Position numbers and translations under genes: made by a program. Positions 45,882-56,383 of a stretch of DNA of 64,000 bases are shown here, one piece after another (position 1 is the stretch's first letter; every line of letters starts with the position of its first letter). The notes under the pieces are model-generated. The model saw only the letters and a list, made by a program, of their open reading frames with translations, did no database searches and was not told the origin of the DNA. Source of the DNA: Alkalicoccus urumqiensis (lineage in GTDB: Bacteria; Bacillota; Bacilli; Bacillales; Salisediminibacteriaceae); NCBI RefSeq assembly GCF_002993335.1, contig NZ_PVNS01000002.1, forward strand, positions 1 to 64,000, read 5' to 3'.

Positions 45882-46814
45882 ATGACGATGAAACGAAAAG
45901 ACCTGCAGCAGCAGCTCAGTCAATCACCGGCGCGTCCAGTAGTCGCTGTAGCATATGCAACAGATGCCTCGATATTTCACGCTGCTCAGGAAGCCGTAGA
46001 AAATGGAACCGCGTCTTTTGTATTCACAGGACCGTTTCAGGAAATGACAGATGCGATGGAAGAAGCTTCGTTTTCCGTTTCGGAAAAACATGTACGCTAT
46101 ATAGACTGTACGGATGAGAAAGCTTCGTGTGAAACAGCGGTCAAGCTTGTTTCCAGCGGAGAAGCAGATATCGTCATGAAAGGACTTGCAGGTACATCTG
46201 TCCTTTTAAAAGAAGTATTGAATAAAGAATACGGCCTGCGCACCGGGAGTATTCTTTCCCACATTGCAGCATTCGAACGTCCGGACGAGGAACTTATTTT
46301 TCTTACTGATTCTGCAATGAATATCCGGCCGTCGCTTGAAGATAAAGTACTGATTACAGAAAATGCCGTGCGGACCATGCATGCAGTTGGTATTACGAAC
46401 CCGGTATGTGCGGTGCTTGCAGCCGTAGAGAAAGTGAATCCTTCGATGCAGGCGACATTGGATGCCGCAGCCTTAACGCAGATGAACCGGCGGAATCAGA
46501 TTACCGGCTGTACGATCGATGGTCCGCTCGGCCTCGATAACGCCCTTTCCGAAGCTGCTGCTGCGATGAAAAAAATCGATTCCCCGGCTGCCGGAGCAGC
46601 AGATTTACTTCTCGCTCCGGAAATCGAAACCGGCAATGTGCTCTACAAAGCTTTTACATATCTGGGAGGTGCATCCGTCGGCGGTATGATTACCGGAGCA
46701 TCCGCCCCGGTAGTATTGACGTCCCGCACGGACTCTGCTGAAAGCAGGCTGTTTTCATTGGAGCTTGCCTGCGCGGCCTCTCTTAAAAATCAAGTATCCG
46801 GAGGAGGATTATAA
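45882..46814 (+). CDS. ptb: Phosphate butyryltransferase
   Basis: Interconverts branched-chain acyl-CoA and acyl-phosphate (310 aa). Typical stretches are DIVMKGLAGTSVLLKEVLNKEYGLRTG, ENAVRTMHAVGI and DGPLGLDNALS. Start ATG 45882 lies behind AAAGGAG; ATG 45888 is an alternative. First gene of the operon, with butyrate kinase two genes on. Confidence 0.94.
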   Translation: MTMKRKDLQQQLSQSPARPVVAVAYATDASIFHAAQEAVENGTASFVFTGPFQEMTDAMEEASFSVSEKHVRYIDCTDEKASCETAVKLVSSGEADIVMKGLAGTSVLLKEVLNKEYGLRTGSILSHIAAFERPDEELIFLTDSAMNIRPSLEDKVLITENAVRTMHAVGITNPVCAVLAAVEKVNPSMQATLDAAALTQMNRRNQITGCTIDGPLGLDNALSEAAAAMKKIDSPAAGAADLLLAPEIETGNVLYKAFTYLGGASVGGMITGASAPVVLTSRTDSAESRLFSLELACAASLKNQVSGGGL

Positions 46815-47930
46815 ATGGAATTATTTTCGTATATGGAAAACCATGATTATGAACAGGTGGTTGTCTGCCAGGACAGAGCTTCCGGACTGAAGGCGTTTAT
46901 CGCCATTCACGATACAACACTAGGACCGGCTCTCGGCGGCACGAGAATGTGGACGTATGAATCAGAAGAAAAAGCGCTCGAGGATGCTCTCCGCCTGGCC
47001 AGAGGAATGACGTATAAAAATGCCGCAGCCGGTCTGAATCTCGGCGGTGGGAAAACGGTTATTATCGGGGATCCGAAGAAGGATAAAAACGAAGCCATGT
47101 TCCGGGCATTCGGCCGCTATATTCAAGGGCTGAACGGGCGCTATATTACCGCTGAAGATGTCGGCACAACGGTTGCGGATATGGACAACATCTACCAGGA
47201 GACGGATTATGTAACCGGCGTCTCCCCGGCGTTCGGTTCCTCCGGCAACCCTGCTCCGGTGACTGCTTATGGTGTATATGTAGGTATCAAAGCCGCGGCA
47301 AAAAAAGCATTTGGTACAGATGATCTGAACGGAAAGAAAATAGCTGTGCAGGGTGTCGGAAATGTCGCCTACAGAATGTGTGAGTATCTCCATAAAGAAG
47401 GAGCGGAGCTGATCGTCACCGATATTTCCGAAGAAGCGTGCGCAAGGGCAGCGAGAGATTTTCAGGCCGTGGTAGTGAAGCCGGAGGAAATCTATGATGT
47501 AGAGTGTGATATTTACTCTCCCTGTGCACTCGGTGCAACGATTAACGACGACACACTGAGCCGGCTGAAAGCTTCAGTCATTGCCGGAGCAGCCAACAAT
47601 CAGCTGCTGGAAAACCGTCATGGAGAAGTTCTCGATAAACTAGGCATCGTTTATGCCCCGGATTACGTCATCAATTCAGGCGGAGTCATTAACGTAGCGG
47701 ACGAGCTTCTCGGCTATAACCGTGAACGTGCCATGAAGAAAGTAGAAACCATTTATGATTCGATATTAAATGTTTTTGACATCGCCTCCCGCGACAGTAT
47801 TCCTTCCAGTGAAGCTGCTGACAAAATGGCCGAAGAGCGGATTGAAGCGATGCGCCGCTCCAGAAAGCAGTTTCTTCCGAACAGCCACTCGCTTTTATCC
47901 CGGGGGAAAAAGAGGGGGCCCGGCGCATGA
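46815..47930 (+). CDS. bcd: Leucine dehydrogenase
   Basis: Deaminates leucine, valine and isoleucine to 2-keto acids with NAD. The 371-aa protein has [10 protein letters not shown], the catalytic Lys in LGGGKTVI and the Rossmann motif GVGNVAYRM. Overlaps buk by 4 bp. A GGAGGAGG ribosome site is at its start. Confidence 0.96.
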   Translation: MELFSYMENHDYEQVVVCQDRASGLKAFIAIHDTTLGPALGGTRMWTYESEEKALEDALRLARGMTYKNAAAGLNLGGGKTVIIGDPKKDKNEAMFRAFGRYIQGLNGRYITAEDVGTTVADMDNIYQETDYVTGVSPAFGSSGNPAPVTAYGVYVGIKAAAKKAFGTDDLNGKKIAVQGVGNVAYRMCEYLHKEGAELIVTDISEEACARAARDFQAVVVKPEEIYDVECDIYSPCALGATINDDTLSRLKASVIAGAANNQLLENRHGEVLDKLGIVYAPDYVINSGGVINVADELLGYNRERAMKKVETIYDSILNVFDIASRDSIPSSEAADKMAEERIEAMRRSRKQFLPNSHSLLSRGKKRGPGA

Positions 47931-49009
47931 CACACCTTCGGATTCTGGCAGTAAATCCCGGATCCACTTCGACAAAGATCGGTGTTTTTGATAACGAAAA
48001 AGAAATAATGACGCAGACGATCCGTCACCCTGAGTCCGAATTAGCAGCTTTCACATCAATTATGGCTCAGGAAGCCTACCGCACAGATGCTATTTTTTCC
48101 ACGCTCCGGAATTTCGGCATCAACATCTCCACGATGCAGGCAGTCGTCGGACGCGGGGGGCTTCTGAAGCCGCTGGAAGGCGGGACCTATGAAGTAAATG
48201 ACCGCATGCTCCGGGATCTGCGGAAAGGCGTTTCCGGACAGCATGCTTCCAATCTTGGAGGCGTCATTGCATTCAACGCAGCAAAAGAAATCGGTATTCC
48301 TGCCTACATTGTCGATCCGGTTGTCGTAGACGAAATGGAGCCGGTGGCAAAAGTCAGTGGATACGCCGCTTTCGAACGTAAAAGTATTTTTCATGCGCTG
48401 AATCAAAAAGCAGCTGCAAGAAGAGCAGCGCAGGAGCTCGATACTTCCTATGAGCAGCTTCGGCTGATTGTCTGCCATATGGGTGGAGGCATTACCGTAG
48501 GGGCTCACCGCTATGGACGTGTCATTGACGTCAACAACGGGCTGCACGGCGAAGGGCCATTTTCTCCGGAGCGCGCCGGAACCGTTCCCGCAGGGGACCT
48601 TGCCGCCCGCTGTTTTTCAGGGGAGTTCTATGCAGATGAAGTGATGAAGGAAATTGTCGGTGCCGGCGGACTGAAAGGACTTCTCGGAACGAGTGATGCA
48701 GTGGAAGTCGAAAAGCGCATCGAACATGGGGACGAACGCGCAGCTCTCGTTTATGAAGCAATGGCCTATCAGACAGCGAAAGAAATTGCTGCGTGTGCTG
48801 CAGTACTGGAAGGCCGGGTAGACCGGATTATTCTTACAGGAGGACTGGCCCACGGAAAAGAATTTGTGCAGAAAATTTCTTCTCGTGTACAATGGATAAC
48901 AGATGTCCTCGTCTATCCCGGTGAAGATGAACTTCAATCGTTGACGGAGGGGGCGCTGAGAGTACTTCGACAGCAGGAAAAGCCAAAACAGTATACTCCT
49001 GCAGAATAA
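47927..49009 (+). CDS. buk: Butyrate kinase
   Basis: Turns acyl-phosphate into branched short-chain acid and ATP, completing the ptb-buk branch. The 360-aa protein has [10 protein letters not shown] at the N-terminus, [12 protein letters not shown] and [10 protein letters not shown] of the acetate kinase/actin-like fold. Starts inside the bcd stop (ATGA). Confidence 0.96.
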   Translation: MTHLRILAVNPGSTSTKIGVFDNEKEIMTQTIRHPESELAAFTSIMAQEAYRTDAIFSTLRNFGINISTMQAVVGRGGLLKPLEGGTYEVNDRMLRDLRKGVSGQHASNLGGVIAFNAAKEIGIPAYIVDPVVVDEMEPVAKVSGYAAFERKSIFHALNQKAAARRAAQELDTSYEQLRLIVCHMGGGITVGAHRYGRVIDVNNGLHGEGPFSPERAGTVPAGDLAARCFSGEFYADEVMKEIVGAGGLKGLLGTSDAVEVEKRIEHGDERAALVYEAMAYQTAKEIAACAAVLEGRVDRIILTGGLAHGKEFVQKISSRVQWITDVLVYPGEDELQSLTEGALRVLRQQEKPKQYTPAE

Positions 49010-49029
49010 ATGCAGAAGGAGGCAGACGT

Positions 49030-50451
49030 ATGGCTGAAAAATATGATCTGGTCATATTAGGAGCTGGTACCGGCGGATATACCGCCGCCGTTCACGCAGC
49101 GAAGCTTGGAATGAAAACGGCAGTTGTGGAAAAAGGAAAGACGGGGGGAACCTGTCTGCACCGCGGATGTATTCCGAGTAAAGCAATGCTCCGGAGCGCG
49201 GAAGTGTACCGGCAGACAAAAGATGCAGAACAATTCGGTGTCACTGCAGAAAATACCTCGCTGGACTTCCGGCAGGTACAGAAGCGGAAAGAGGAGATCG
49301 TCTCCCGGCTGCATCAAGGGGTGGAGTCATTGATGGGACATAAAAACATCGATGTATACAAAGGAACCGGACGGATTCTCGGACCGTCTATTTTCTCCCC
49401 GGTCCCCGGTACGATATCTGTAGAATACGAAGAAGATAAAGAAAATGATATGCTTCTTCCGGATAACGTACTGATCGCCTGCGGCGGCAGTCCGAATATG
49501 CTTCCCGGACTCATCCCGGATGAAGACCTCATCCTGACGTCTGAAGGCGCGCTGGGACTAAAAGAGCTGCCATCTTCCATTACGATTATTGGTGGTGGTG
49601 CAATCGGCGTAGAGTGGGCATCCATGCTCGTTGATTTTGATGTGGACGTCACGCTTCTTGAAAGTGCTCCCGGCATTCTCCCGCAGGAGGATAAGCGGGT
49701 AGGGGAAGAAATGAAACGCTGCCTGACATCCAGAGGCGTGAAAATACATACCTCTGTTCAGGTGAAAGCGGAGGAAATAACGAAAGAAAACGGCGTTACT
49801 GTTCCATTTGATACCGAAAACGGATCAGAAAGCGTGCATGCAGAAAAGCTGCTCGTCAGTATTGGCAGGAAAGCCAATTTGACGAATATCGGTATCGAAA
49901 ACACCAGCATCGTCATAAAGGACGGCTTTGTGGAAGTTAATGAATGGGGTCAGACGAAAGACCGTCACATTTACGCTTCCGGCGATATTACCGGCGGTCT
50001 TCAGCTGGCTCACGCTGCCTCTGCAGAAGGAATTACAGCAGTAAACCATATGGCAGGAAACGAACCATTTCCTGTTAAGCAGAACCTTATCCCGCGCTGC
50101 ATTTACAGCTTTCCGGAAGCAGCATCCATCGGATTGACTGAGGAGCAGGCAGAAAAAGCAGGTTATTCCGTAAAGACAGGCCATTTTCCATTCAAGCATA
50201 ACGGCAAAGCGCTCGTTTACGGAGAAGAGGATGGCTTTGTCCGTTTTATTGCTGATGAGAAGACGGATGACCTTCTCGGTGTGCATATGATCGGCCCGCA
50301 TGTGACGGAGCTGATTTCGGAGGCATCCCTCGCCATGCTTCTGGACGCTGCCCATTTTGAAGTAGCACAAACGATACATCCGCATCCGGCGCTGTCTGAA
50401 GCATCGGCAGAAGCAGCAGCTGCTGTCAGCGGCCGGCAAATACACGGATAA
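49030..50451 (+). CDS. lpdV: Dihydrolipoamide dehydrogenase of the branched-chain complex (E3)
   Basis: Reoxidises the lipoyl group of BkdB with FAD and NAD. The 473-aa chain has GAGTGGYTAA, the redox pair Cys42/Cys47 in GGTCLHRGCIPS, GGGAIGVEWASML and the C-terminal HPHPALSEA. Located within the bkd operon, so it probably serves this complex. Confidence 0.96.
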   Translation: MAEKYDLVILGAGTGGYTAAVHAAKLGMKTAVVEKGKTGGTCLHRGCIPSKAMLRSAEVYRQTKDAEQFGVTAENTSLDFRQVQKRKEEIVSRLHQGVESLMGHKNIDVYKGTGRILGPSIFSPVPGTISVEYEEDKENDMLLPDNVLIACGGSPNMLPGLIPDEDLILTSEGALGLKELPSSITIIGGGAIGVEWASMLVDFDVDVTLLESAPGILPQEDKRVGEEMKRCLTSRGVKIHTSVQVKAEEITKENGVTVPFDTENGSESVHAEKLLVSIGRKANLTNIGIENTSIVIKDGFVEVNEWGQTKDRHIYASGDITGGLQLAHAASAEGITAVNHMAGNEPFPVKQNLIPRCIYSFPEAASIGLTEEQAEKAGYSVKTGHFPFKHNGKALVYGEEDGFVRFIADEKTDDLLGVHMIGPHVTELISEASLAMLLDAAHFEVAQTIHPHPALSEASAEAAAAVSGRQIHG

Positions 50452-50465
50452 GGAGGAGATGACAG

Positions 50466-51464
50466 ATGACAAACCGCCATCAGGAACTGGGCATGAGCGA
50501 TGAACACGTGATGGAGATGTACCGTACGATGCTTACGGCAAGAATGCTGGACGAGCGCCTCTGGCTGTTGAACCGTGCCGGAAAAATTCCTTTTGTTATT
50601 TCCTGTCAGGGACAGGAAGCGGCGCAGGCAGGAGCCTCCGCTGCTCTGGATACAACAGTAGATTATGTTCTTCCCTATTACCGGGATCTCGGAGTCGTTC
50701 TTCACTTCGGGATGACACCGGAAGAAGTCATGCTTTCAAATTTTGCCAGAGAAGGGGATCCTAACTCCGGGGGCAGACAGATGCCCGGACACTTCGGTAA
50801 AAGAGAGAGCAACATCGTCACCGGTTCTTCTCCGGTGACAACCCAGGTGCCGCATGCTGCCGGGATCGCTCTTGCGTTAAAGCAGAAAAAGAAGGAAGCT
50901 GTAGCGTTTACGACATTTGGAGAAGGTTCTTCCAATCAGGGAGATTTCCATGAAGGCATCAATTTTGCCAGTGTTCATCAACTGCCGGTTATTTTCATGT
51001 GTGAGAACAATAAGTATGCTATCTCGGTGCCGCTGGATAAACAGCTGAATGTAGAGCATGTTTCCGACCGTGCTGCTGCCTATGGTATTCCAGGAGAATC
51101 GATTGATGGGAACGATCCGCTCGCTGTGTATGATGCAGTCAAGCGCGCGAGAGAGCGTGCCCTCCGCGGCGAAGGACCATCGCTTATTGAAACAGTCTCC
51201 TACCGGCTGACTCCCCACTCGAGTGATGATGATGACATGACGTACCGTTCGAAAGAGGAAGTCGACCAGGCCCGAACGACCGATGCTCTGGAAACCTTCC
51301 GTCATTATCTGGAGGAAGTATCCCTTCTGACACCGGAGGGGGAGGAAGCGCTCCGGTCGGAAATCCGTGCCGTCATCGATGAAGCAACAGAAGCCGCTGA
51401 GCAGGCGTCGTATCCGGATCCGACGACGCTGATGAACCATGTGTATGAGGAGGGGAATTCATGA
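50466..51464 (+). CDS. bkdAA: Branched-chain keto-acid dehydrogenase E1 alpha
   Basis: Alpha subunit of the thiamine-diphosphate-dependent decarboxylase (332 aa). Shows GQEAAQAGASAAL, the TPP motif with FGEGSSNQGDFHEGINFA, and SYRLTPHSSDDD. Overlaps bkdAB by 4 bp. Confidence 0.96.
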   Translation: MTNRHQELGMSDEHVMEMYRTMLTARMLDERLWLLNRAGKIPFVISCQGQEAAQAGASAALDTTVDYVLPYYRDLGVVLHFGMTPEEVMLSNFAREGDPNSGGRQMPGHFGKRESNIVTGSSPVTTQVPHAAGIALALKQKKKEAVAFTTFGEGSSNQGDFHEGINFASVHQLPVIFMCENNKYAISVPLDKQLNVEHVSDRAAAYGIPGESIDGNDPLAVYDAVKRARERALRGEGPSLIETVSYRLTPHSSDDDDMTYRSKEEVDQARTTDALETFRHYLEEVSLLTPEGEEALRSEIRAVIDEATEAAEQASYPDPTTLMNHVYEEGNS

Positions 51465-52444
51465 CCGTCATGACCTATATCGAAGCGGTGACACTCGCAA
51501 TGAAAGAAGAGATGGAACGCGACGAGAGTGTGTTCGTACTCGGAGAGGATGTGGGAAAGCGGGGAGGTGTATTCCGGGCAACGCAGGGCCTCTATGATCA
51601 GTTTGGTGAAGGCCGTGTTATCGATACGCCGCTTGCTGAGTCGGCCATTGCCGGAGTCGGAATCGGAGCTGCCATGGGCGGAATGCGTCCAGTTGCAGAG
51701 ATGCAGTTTGCAGATTTCATCATGCCGGCAGTGAATCAGATTATCTCTGAAGCTGCGAAAATCCGCTACCGTTCCAATAATGACTGGCACTGTCCTATAA
51801 CGATCCGTGCTCCTTATGGCGGTGGTGTCCACGGAGCACTTTACCATTCCCAGTCTGTGGAAGCAGTATTCGCAGGGACACCCGGATTGAAAATTGTCAT
51901 GCCGTCCAGTCCGGCGGATGCTAAAGGCTTGCTGAAATCGGCCATCCGGTCCAACGATCCGGTCCTGTTCTTTGAACATAAACGGGCCTACCGCCTGTTG
52001 AAAGAAGAAGTGCCGGAAGGGGAGCATCTCGTGCCGATCGGTGAAGCAGCGGTTGTCCGTGAAGGAGCCGACGTAACGATCATTACCTACGGCTTGTGCG
52101 TACACCAGTCCAAACAGGCAGCGGATGAACTGGAAAAAGAAGGAGTATCAACAGAAATTCTGGATCTCCGCACGGTCTATCCAATGGATAAAGAAGCGAT
52201 TATCCGTGCAGCATCCAAAACAGGTAAAGTTCTGCTTGTTACAGAAGATAACAAAGAGGGGAGTGTCATTGGGGAAGCGGCAGCCATTATCGCGGAAAAC
52301 TGTCTGTTCGACCTCGATGCCCCTATTCAGCGTCTGGCAGGACCCGACTGTCCGTCCATGCCGTATTCGCCTCCACTTGAGAAAGCGTTTATGGTCACGG
52401 CGGAAGACATTGAAGCTGCTTTACGAGAGCTGGCTCAATTTTAG
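51461..52444 (+). CDS. bkdAB: Branched-chain keto-acid dehydrogenase E1 beta
   Basis: Beta subunit of E1 (327 aa) with VLGEDVGKRGGVFRAT, DTPLAESAIAGVGIGAA and APYGGGVHGALYHSQS. Starts in the bkdAA stop; a second Met three codons later is a possible start. Ends 11 bp before bkdB. Confidence 0.96.
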   Translation: MTVMTYIEAVTLAMKEEMERDESVFVLGEDVGKRGGVFRATQGLYDQFGEGRVIDTPLAESAIAGVGIGAAMGGMRPVAEMQFADFIMPAVNQIISEAAKIRYRSNNDWHCPITIRAPYGGGVHGALYHSQSVEAVFAGTPGLKIVMPSSPADAKGLLKSAIRSNDPVLFFEHKRAYRLLKEEVPEGEHLVPIGEAAVVREGADVTIITYGLCVHQSKQAADELEKEGVSTEILDLRTVYPMDKEAIIRAASKTGKVLLVTEDNKEGSVIGEAAAIIAENCLFDLDAPIQRLAGPDCPSMPYSPPLEKAFMVTAEDIEAALRELAQF

Positions 52445-52455
52445 GAGGGGTGAAT

Positions 52456-53697
52456 ATGGCAGAATCCATTACAATGCCGAAGCTCGGTGAGAGTGTTACA
52501 GAGGGAACGATTACGAAATGGCTCGTTTCTCCCGGGGATACCGTCAAAAAATATGATCCAATCGCAGAAGTGATGACAGATAAAGTCAATGCAGAAGTAC
52601 CCTCCTCATTTTCCGGAACGATCAAAGAGCTCGTTGTAAATGAGGATACGACGGTCGAGGTCGGTGAAGTCATCTGTCTGATTGAAACAGAGGAATCATC
52701 TGATTCGTCTAAAGAAGTGAAAGAAGACCCGCCCGCAGAAGAGGAAGAGAAAGTGAAGCAAGCTTCCAGTCCGGAAGAAAAGCAGGAACAGCCGGCACGG
52801 TTTTCGCCTGCGGTATTGAATCTATCCCAAAAATACGGTGTGGACCTCTCTCAGCTGAAAGGCAGCGGACGCGGCGGAAGAATTACGAGAAAAGATGTGG
52901 AAGCTGCTGCCGAAAAACCTGCTCCTTCCGTTCCCGATCAGAAAGAAAGTGCGCCTGCGGAGAGAACTGTAGAAAAGCAGGCGCCTGCTGACGGAAGGGT
53001 AAAGGATATTCCGGTATCAGGCGTCCGTAAAGCCATCGCCGATAATATGGCCTTCTCCAAGCAGAATGCGCCGCACGCCTGGATGATGATCGAAGTGGAT
53101 GTCACCGACTTGGTGCGGTGGAGGGAAAAAAACAAAGAGCGCTTTTACGAGCAGGAAGGCGTCAAGCTGACGTATATGCCGTTTTTTATGCAGGCAGTTA
53201 CCGAAGCGCTCCGCCGCTATCCTCAGGTGAATTCGTCGTGGCAGAATGACACCATCCGCCAGTATCAGAGTGTGCATCTGTCGATTGCTGCAGCTTCTGA
53301 AGACGCTTTGTATGTCCCGGTAATAAAAGATACGGACCAGAAAAACCTGCGGGGACTGGCACGTTCACTGGATGAAACAGTAAACAAAGTAAAAAAAGGA
53401 ACGCTTGATGCAGAATCGATGCGGGGTGGAACATTTACGTTGAACAACACCGGTGCATTCGGCTCGATTCAGTCGCAGCCGATTTTGAATCCGCCGCAGG
53501 CCGCTATTCTTTCTGTCGAAGCGATTGTCAAGCGCCCGGTCGTTCTTGATAATGACGCGATTGCCGTCCGTCACATGGTGAATTTATGTATGTCGCTTGA
53601 CCATCGTGTCCTTGATGGTCTAATCTGCGGCAGGTTTCTTCAGGATATTAAAGAAACGCTCGAGTCCGATCCGGAGACGAAATGGAGCCTGACGTAG
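52456..53697 (+). CDS. bkdB: Branched-chain keto-acid dehydrogenase E2 (acyltransferase)
   Basis: A 413-aa core protein of the complex. Lipoyl domain with Lys43 in VMTDKVNAE, an acidic linker, the E1/E3-binding domain (PAVLNLSQKYGVDLSQLKGSGRGGRI, about 117-145) and the catalytic domain ending in SLDHRVLDG with the active His. ATG 52456 lies behind AGGAGGGG. Last gene of the bkd operon. Confidence 0.96.
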   Translation: MAESITMPKLGESVTEGTITKWLVSPGDTVKKYDPIAEVMTDKVNAEVPSSFSGTIKELVVNEDTTVEVGEVICLIETEESSDSSKEVKEDPPAEEEEKVKQASSPEEKQEQPARFSPAVLNLSQKYGVDLSQLKGSGRGGRITRKDVEAAAEKPAPSVPDQKESAPAERTVEKQAPADGRVKDIPVSGVRKAIADNMAFSKQNAPHAWMMIEVDVTDLVRWREKNKERFYEQEGVKLTYMPFFMQAVTEALRRYPQVNSSWQNDTIRQYQSVHLSIAAASEDALYVPVIKDTDQKNLRGLARSLDETVNKVKKGTLDAESMRGGTFTLNNTGAFGSIQSQPILNPPQAAILSVEAIVKRPVVLDNDAIAVRHMVNLCMSLDHRVLDGLICGRFLQDIKETLESDPETKWSLT

Positions 53698-53731
53698 CAG
53701 TTAGGTGTTTGTAGAAATCATCGTTACCAGT

Positions 53732-53764
53732 AAAGCTGTCCCTGTTCAGAGGGGCGGCTTTTTG
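53732..53764 (+). terminator. Terminator of the bkd operon
   Basis: AAGCTGTCCC pairs with GGGGCGGCTT around TGTTCAGA, then TTT. Confidence 0.8.
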
Positions 53765-53822
53765 CTATTGTTGAAATTTGAATTGGCAGCATATTTTGAG
53801 AATGTAAAAGAGTATTTCATAC

Positions 53823-53897
53823 AATCGTAATCGTTACTATTTACAAAAAAGGATAAGTCCAGTATACTTCATATTGTTCAAAACGTAATGGTTACGA
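53823..53897 (+). promoter_or_regulatory. Two Zur-box-like operators
   Basis: TCGTAATCGTTACTA (53825-53839) and ACGTAATGGTTACGA (53883-53897) fit the Bacillus Zur consensus TCGTAATNATTACGA with two or three mismatches each. They flank the probable promoter, and the second lies close to the ribosome site of the zinc-binding lipoprotein. Confidence 0.75.
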
Positions 53898-53909
53898 AAG
53901 GGGATCATC

Positions 53910-55040
53910 ATGAAAAAGACACTTCTACTTACGAGCATTGTTTTTCTCGCTGCCTGCGGCAGTGTGGAGAATGAAGGAAATAACACAGATGGCGTGGAAA
54001 ACGACGAAGGGACAGAAAACGAGGGTGGAACAGATACCTCAGAAGAAGCGGATGAAAACGAAGAAAATACCGCGGAGGGATCGGACGACCCGCTTGCAGT
54101 ATATACGTCTCTTTATCCATATGAATTTTTTGCCGAAGAAATCGGCGGCGGACATGTCGATGTAACGAACATCGTTCCGATTGGGGCGGATGCTCATACG
54201 TTTGAGCCGACAGCGAATCAAATGATCGATATCGCCGAAGGGGACCTCTTTATCTATAACGGTGCAGGATATGAAGGCTTTGTGGAAGCAGTGACTGACG
54301 CTGCAGCCAATGAAAATACGGAAATGCTTGAAGTAACTGAAGGTATGGATCTTCTAAGTTATGATCACGATCATGCTCATGAACAGGAAGAGGATGAGCA
54401 CAACAACCACGGAAATCATAATGAGTCATCTTCCAATGATGAAGGCGATAATCACGCCCACGATGACAATAATCATAACGATTCGGAGAATCATGAAGAA
54501 GATAACCATGCCGGCGGGGAAGAAGATCCTCACGTATGGCTGGATCCTGTAAAAGCAGCAGAAGCGGCGGAAAACATGAAAGATAAGCTGACAGAGCTGC
54601 GTCCGGAGCAGGAAGAAGTATTTACAGAGAATTTTGAAGCACTGGAAGAAGAGCTTCTTCAGCTGGACGAGTCGTTTCAGAGTATGGTGGATGAAGCAGA
54701 TAAAAATCTCATCGTAGTCTCCCATGCAGGGTACGGATACTGGGAGGACCGCTACGGCATTGAACAGCTGGGCATTGCAGGTCTATCTCCTTCGAATGAG
54801 CCCTCTATTCAACAGGTGGAGAGCACGGTGGAGCGGATGGAATCTGAAGGTGTTGAGTACGTGATGTTCGAGCAGAACATTCCCTCAGATATTACGGAAA
54901 CTGTTCAGGAACAGACCGGTGCAGAAGGTCTGGATCTTCACAATCTTGAAGCACTGACAGAAGAAGATACTGCTTCGGATGAGAATTATTTCACGCTGAT
55001 GGAGAGTAATCTCGAAGCGCTCCGTACAGCTCTTCAGTAG
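53910..55040 (+). CDS. znuA: Zinc ABC transporter substrate-binding lipoprotein
   Basis: A 376-aa ZnuA/AdcA-type protein. Signal with lipobox LAAC (Cys16), then an acidic linker to about residue 60. Metal ligands are His in GADAHTFEP, the His of DPHVWLDP and His in VVSHAGYGYWEDRYG. A long His/Asp/Asn-rich loop (about 150-210) is typical of zinc-binding members. Zur boxes upstream support zinc control. No permease or ATPase gene is next to it, so the other parts must be encoded elsewhere. Confidence 0.93.
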   Translation: MKKTLLLTSIVFLAACGSVENEGNNTDGVENDEGTENEGGTDTSEEADENEENTAEGSDDPLAVYTSLYPYEFFAEEIGGGHVDVTNIVPIGADAHTFEPTANQMIDIAEGDLFIYNGAGYEGFVEAVTDAAANENTEMLEVTEGMDLLSYDHDHAHEQEEDEHNNHGNHNESSSNDEGDNHAHDDNNHNDSENHEEDNHAGGEEDPHVWLDPVKAAEAAENMKDKLTELRPEQEEVFTENFEALEEELLQLDESFQSMVDEADKNLIVVSHAGYGYWEDRYGIEQLGIAGLSPSNEPSIQQVESTVERMESEGVEYVMFEQNIPSDITETVQEQTGAEGLDLHNLEALTEEDTASDENYFTLMESNLEALRTALQ

Positions 55041-55117
55041 ATTCAGGTTTTCTCTTTGGAATTCTCCGGGAAAACATGTATTATGGGAGTAGATTCTAAA
55101 GAGAAAGGGTGTACGCT

Positions 55118-55546
55118 ATGGAATTCCAAATGTTTATGAACGATGTGGTTCAGGCCGCTCGTCAGGATATGGACCAGGCCGGCTACGATCAGCTGACAAC
55201 GCCGGAGGATGTGGATCAGGCGCTTCAGGGTAATGGCACAACGTTTGTCGTCGTTAACTCTGTATGCGGCTGTGCCGGCGGAATTGCCCGTCCTTCTGCA
55301 GCTTATATGAAAAACTATGAAGTGCAGCCGGACCGGTTTGTTACGGTTTTTGCAGGACAGGACAAAGAGGCAACAGAAAAAGCACGTTCGTACTTTACCG
55401 GTTATCCTCCATCCTCCCCGTCTTTTGCACTGATTAAAGATGGCGAGCTGAAAGCAATGGTGGAGCGTCATGAAATCGAAGGCCACGAGCCGATCGAAGT
55501 AGTGAATAAGCTTGAATCCTACTTTGATGAGCACTTCAAAAAGTAA
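55118..55546 (+). CDS. brxB: Bacilliredoxin, BrxA/BrxB family
   Basis: A 142-aa thiol protein of the YphP/YqiW family that removes bacillithiol from S-bacillithiolated proteins. The CGC active site is in [13 protein letters not shown] 55118 is preferred over GTG 55109 by its distance from GAAAGGG. In B. subtilis yqiW follows the bkd operon in the same place. Confidence 0.92.
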   Translation: MEFQMFMNDVVQAARQDMDQAGYDQLTTPEDVDQALQGNGTTFVVVNSVCGCAGGIARPSAAYMKNYEVQPDRFVTVFAGQDKEATEKARSYFTGYPPSSPSFALIKDGELKAMVERHEIEGHEPIEVVNKLESYFDEHFKK

Positions 55547-55586
55547 CGCTTTTTTTCTAGAAGTTGTACTGAGCATGAATGAATCT

Positions 55587-55632
55587 GCAGGAAAGAGCAT
55601 GATCACCAGGTCAGCTCTTCCCTGCTTTTTTG
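55587..55632 (+). terminator. Terminator of brxB
   Basis: GCAGGAAAGAGC pairs with GCTCTTCCCTGC (one mismatch), followed by TTTTTT. Confidence 0.8.
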
Positions 55633-55751
55633 TTTCCATCCGGACCAGGAAGACATGCGTGATCTGGAAAACACTATGCAACCAGAATCCTTTATGCTAT
55701 AATCGTTTATCGCAGGCACTATGTCCGGGAATCTTTTGAGGAGTGATATGT

Positions 55752-56129
55752 GTGATACATGATCTGTATAAAGAAATACATATGTATTTGAATCAGGAAG
55801 AAGAAATTGAATTTAAGCAGTTCGACAATTACTACAAGCGTGTTCTGAAATTTTTTAACGACCACTCGGATGAATTCGAAGAAGAAGATGTCTGGAAAGC
55901 GCTCTTTATCTCAGAGAACGTTATGTCCAATGCGGACGGCCGGGCGAAAGAAGTTACGGATAAAAAAGAATCGAAAAAGTACTCCCGTATGTCTCAGCGT
56001 CTGACGCTATGGGCACAGAATTTTGCAGCCCGTCTGGCGCGCAAAGGGTATAATGAAGAACAGATGAATGCCCGTTTTGAAAAAATGTTTGATGACTACG
56101 AGAAATTTAAGCAGGAACAGGAAGGCTGA
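55752..56129 (+). CDS. Small helical cytosolic protein, function unknown
   Basis: A 125-aa charged protein with no cysteine or membrane segment, predicted mostly helical (EEEIEFKQFDNYYKRVLKFF). GTG 55752 lies 8 bases after AGGAG; GTG 55743 overlaps that site. I recognise no family. Confidence 0.75.
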   Translation: MIHDLYKEIHMYLNQEEEIEFKQFDNYYKRVLKFFNDHSDEFEEEDVWKALFISENVMSNADGRAKEVTDKKESKKYSRMSQRLTLWAQNFAARLARKGYNEEQMNARFEKMFDDYEKFKQEQEG

Positions 56130-56203
56130 AAAAAAGTCTTGCGTGCCTGAAATTATTCTGGTATAGTATTTAAGTGTCGGCGGATCACTTTTCCGCTCAC
56201 TGA

Positions 56204-56278
56204 GCGCCCGTGGTGAAATGGATATCACTCGAGATTCCGGGTCTCGCATTCCGGGTTCGAATCCTGGCGGGCGCGCCA
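56204..56278 (+). tRNA. trnR: tRNA-Arg (anticodon CCG)
   Basis: A 75-base cloverleaf. Acceptor GCGCCCG pairs with CGGGCGC; the anticodon stem CGAGA/TCTCG holds loop TTCCGGG, giving anticodon CCG (reads CGG, Arg). The T arm is CCGGG-TTCGAAT-CCTGG. The CCA end is encoded. Confidence 0.95.
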
Positions 56279-56383
56279 AATTTTATTTATGATAGAGTCG
56301 TCCCTTTAAGTGGGATGGCTCTTTTTTGTTTTTGCAGTGGAACGATGAATCAGGTTCATTACGTTAAAGAAAGCGGTGATTGT

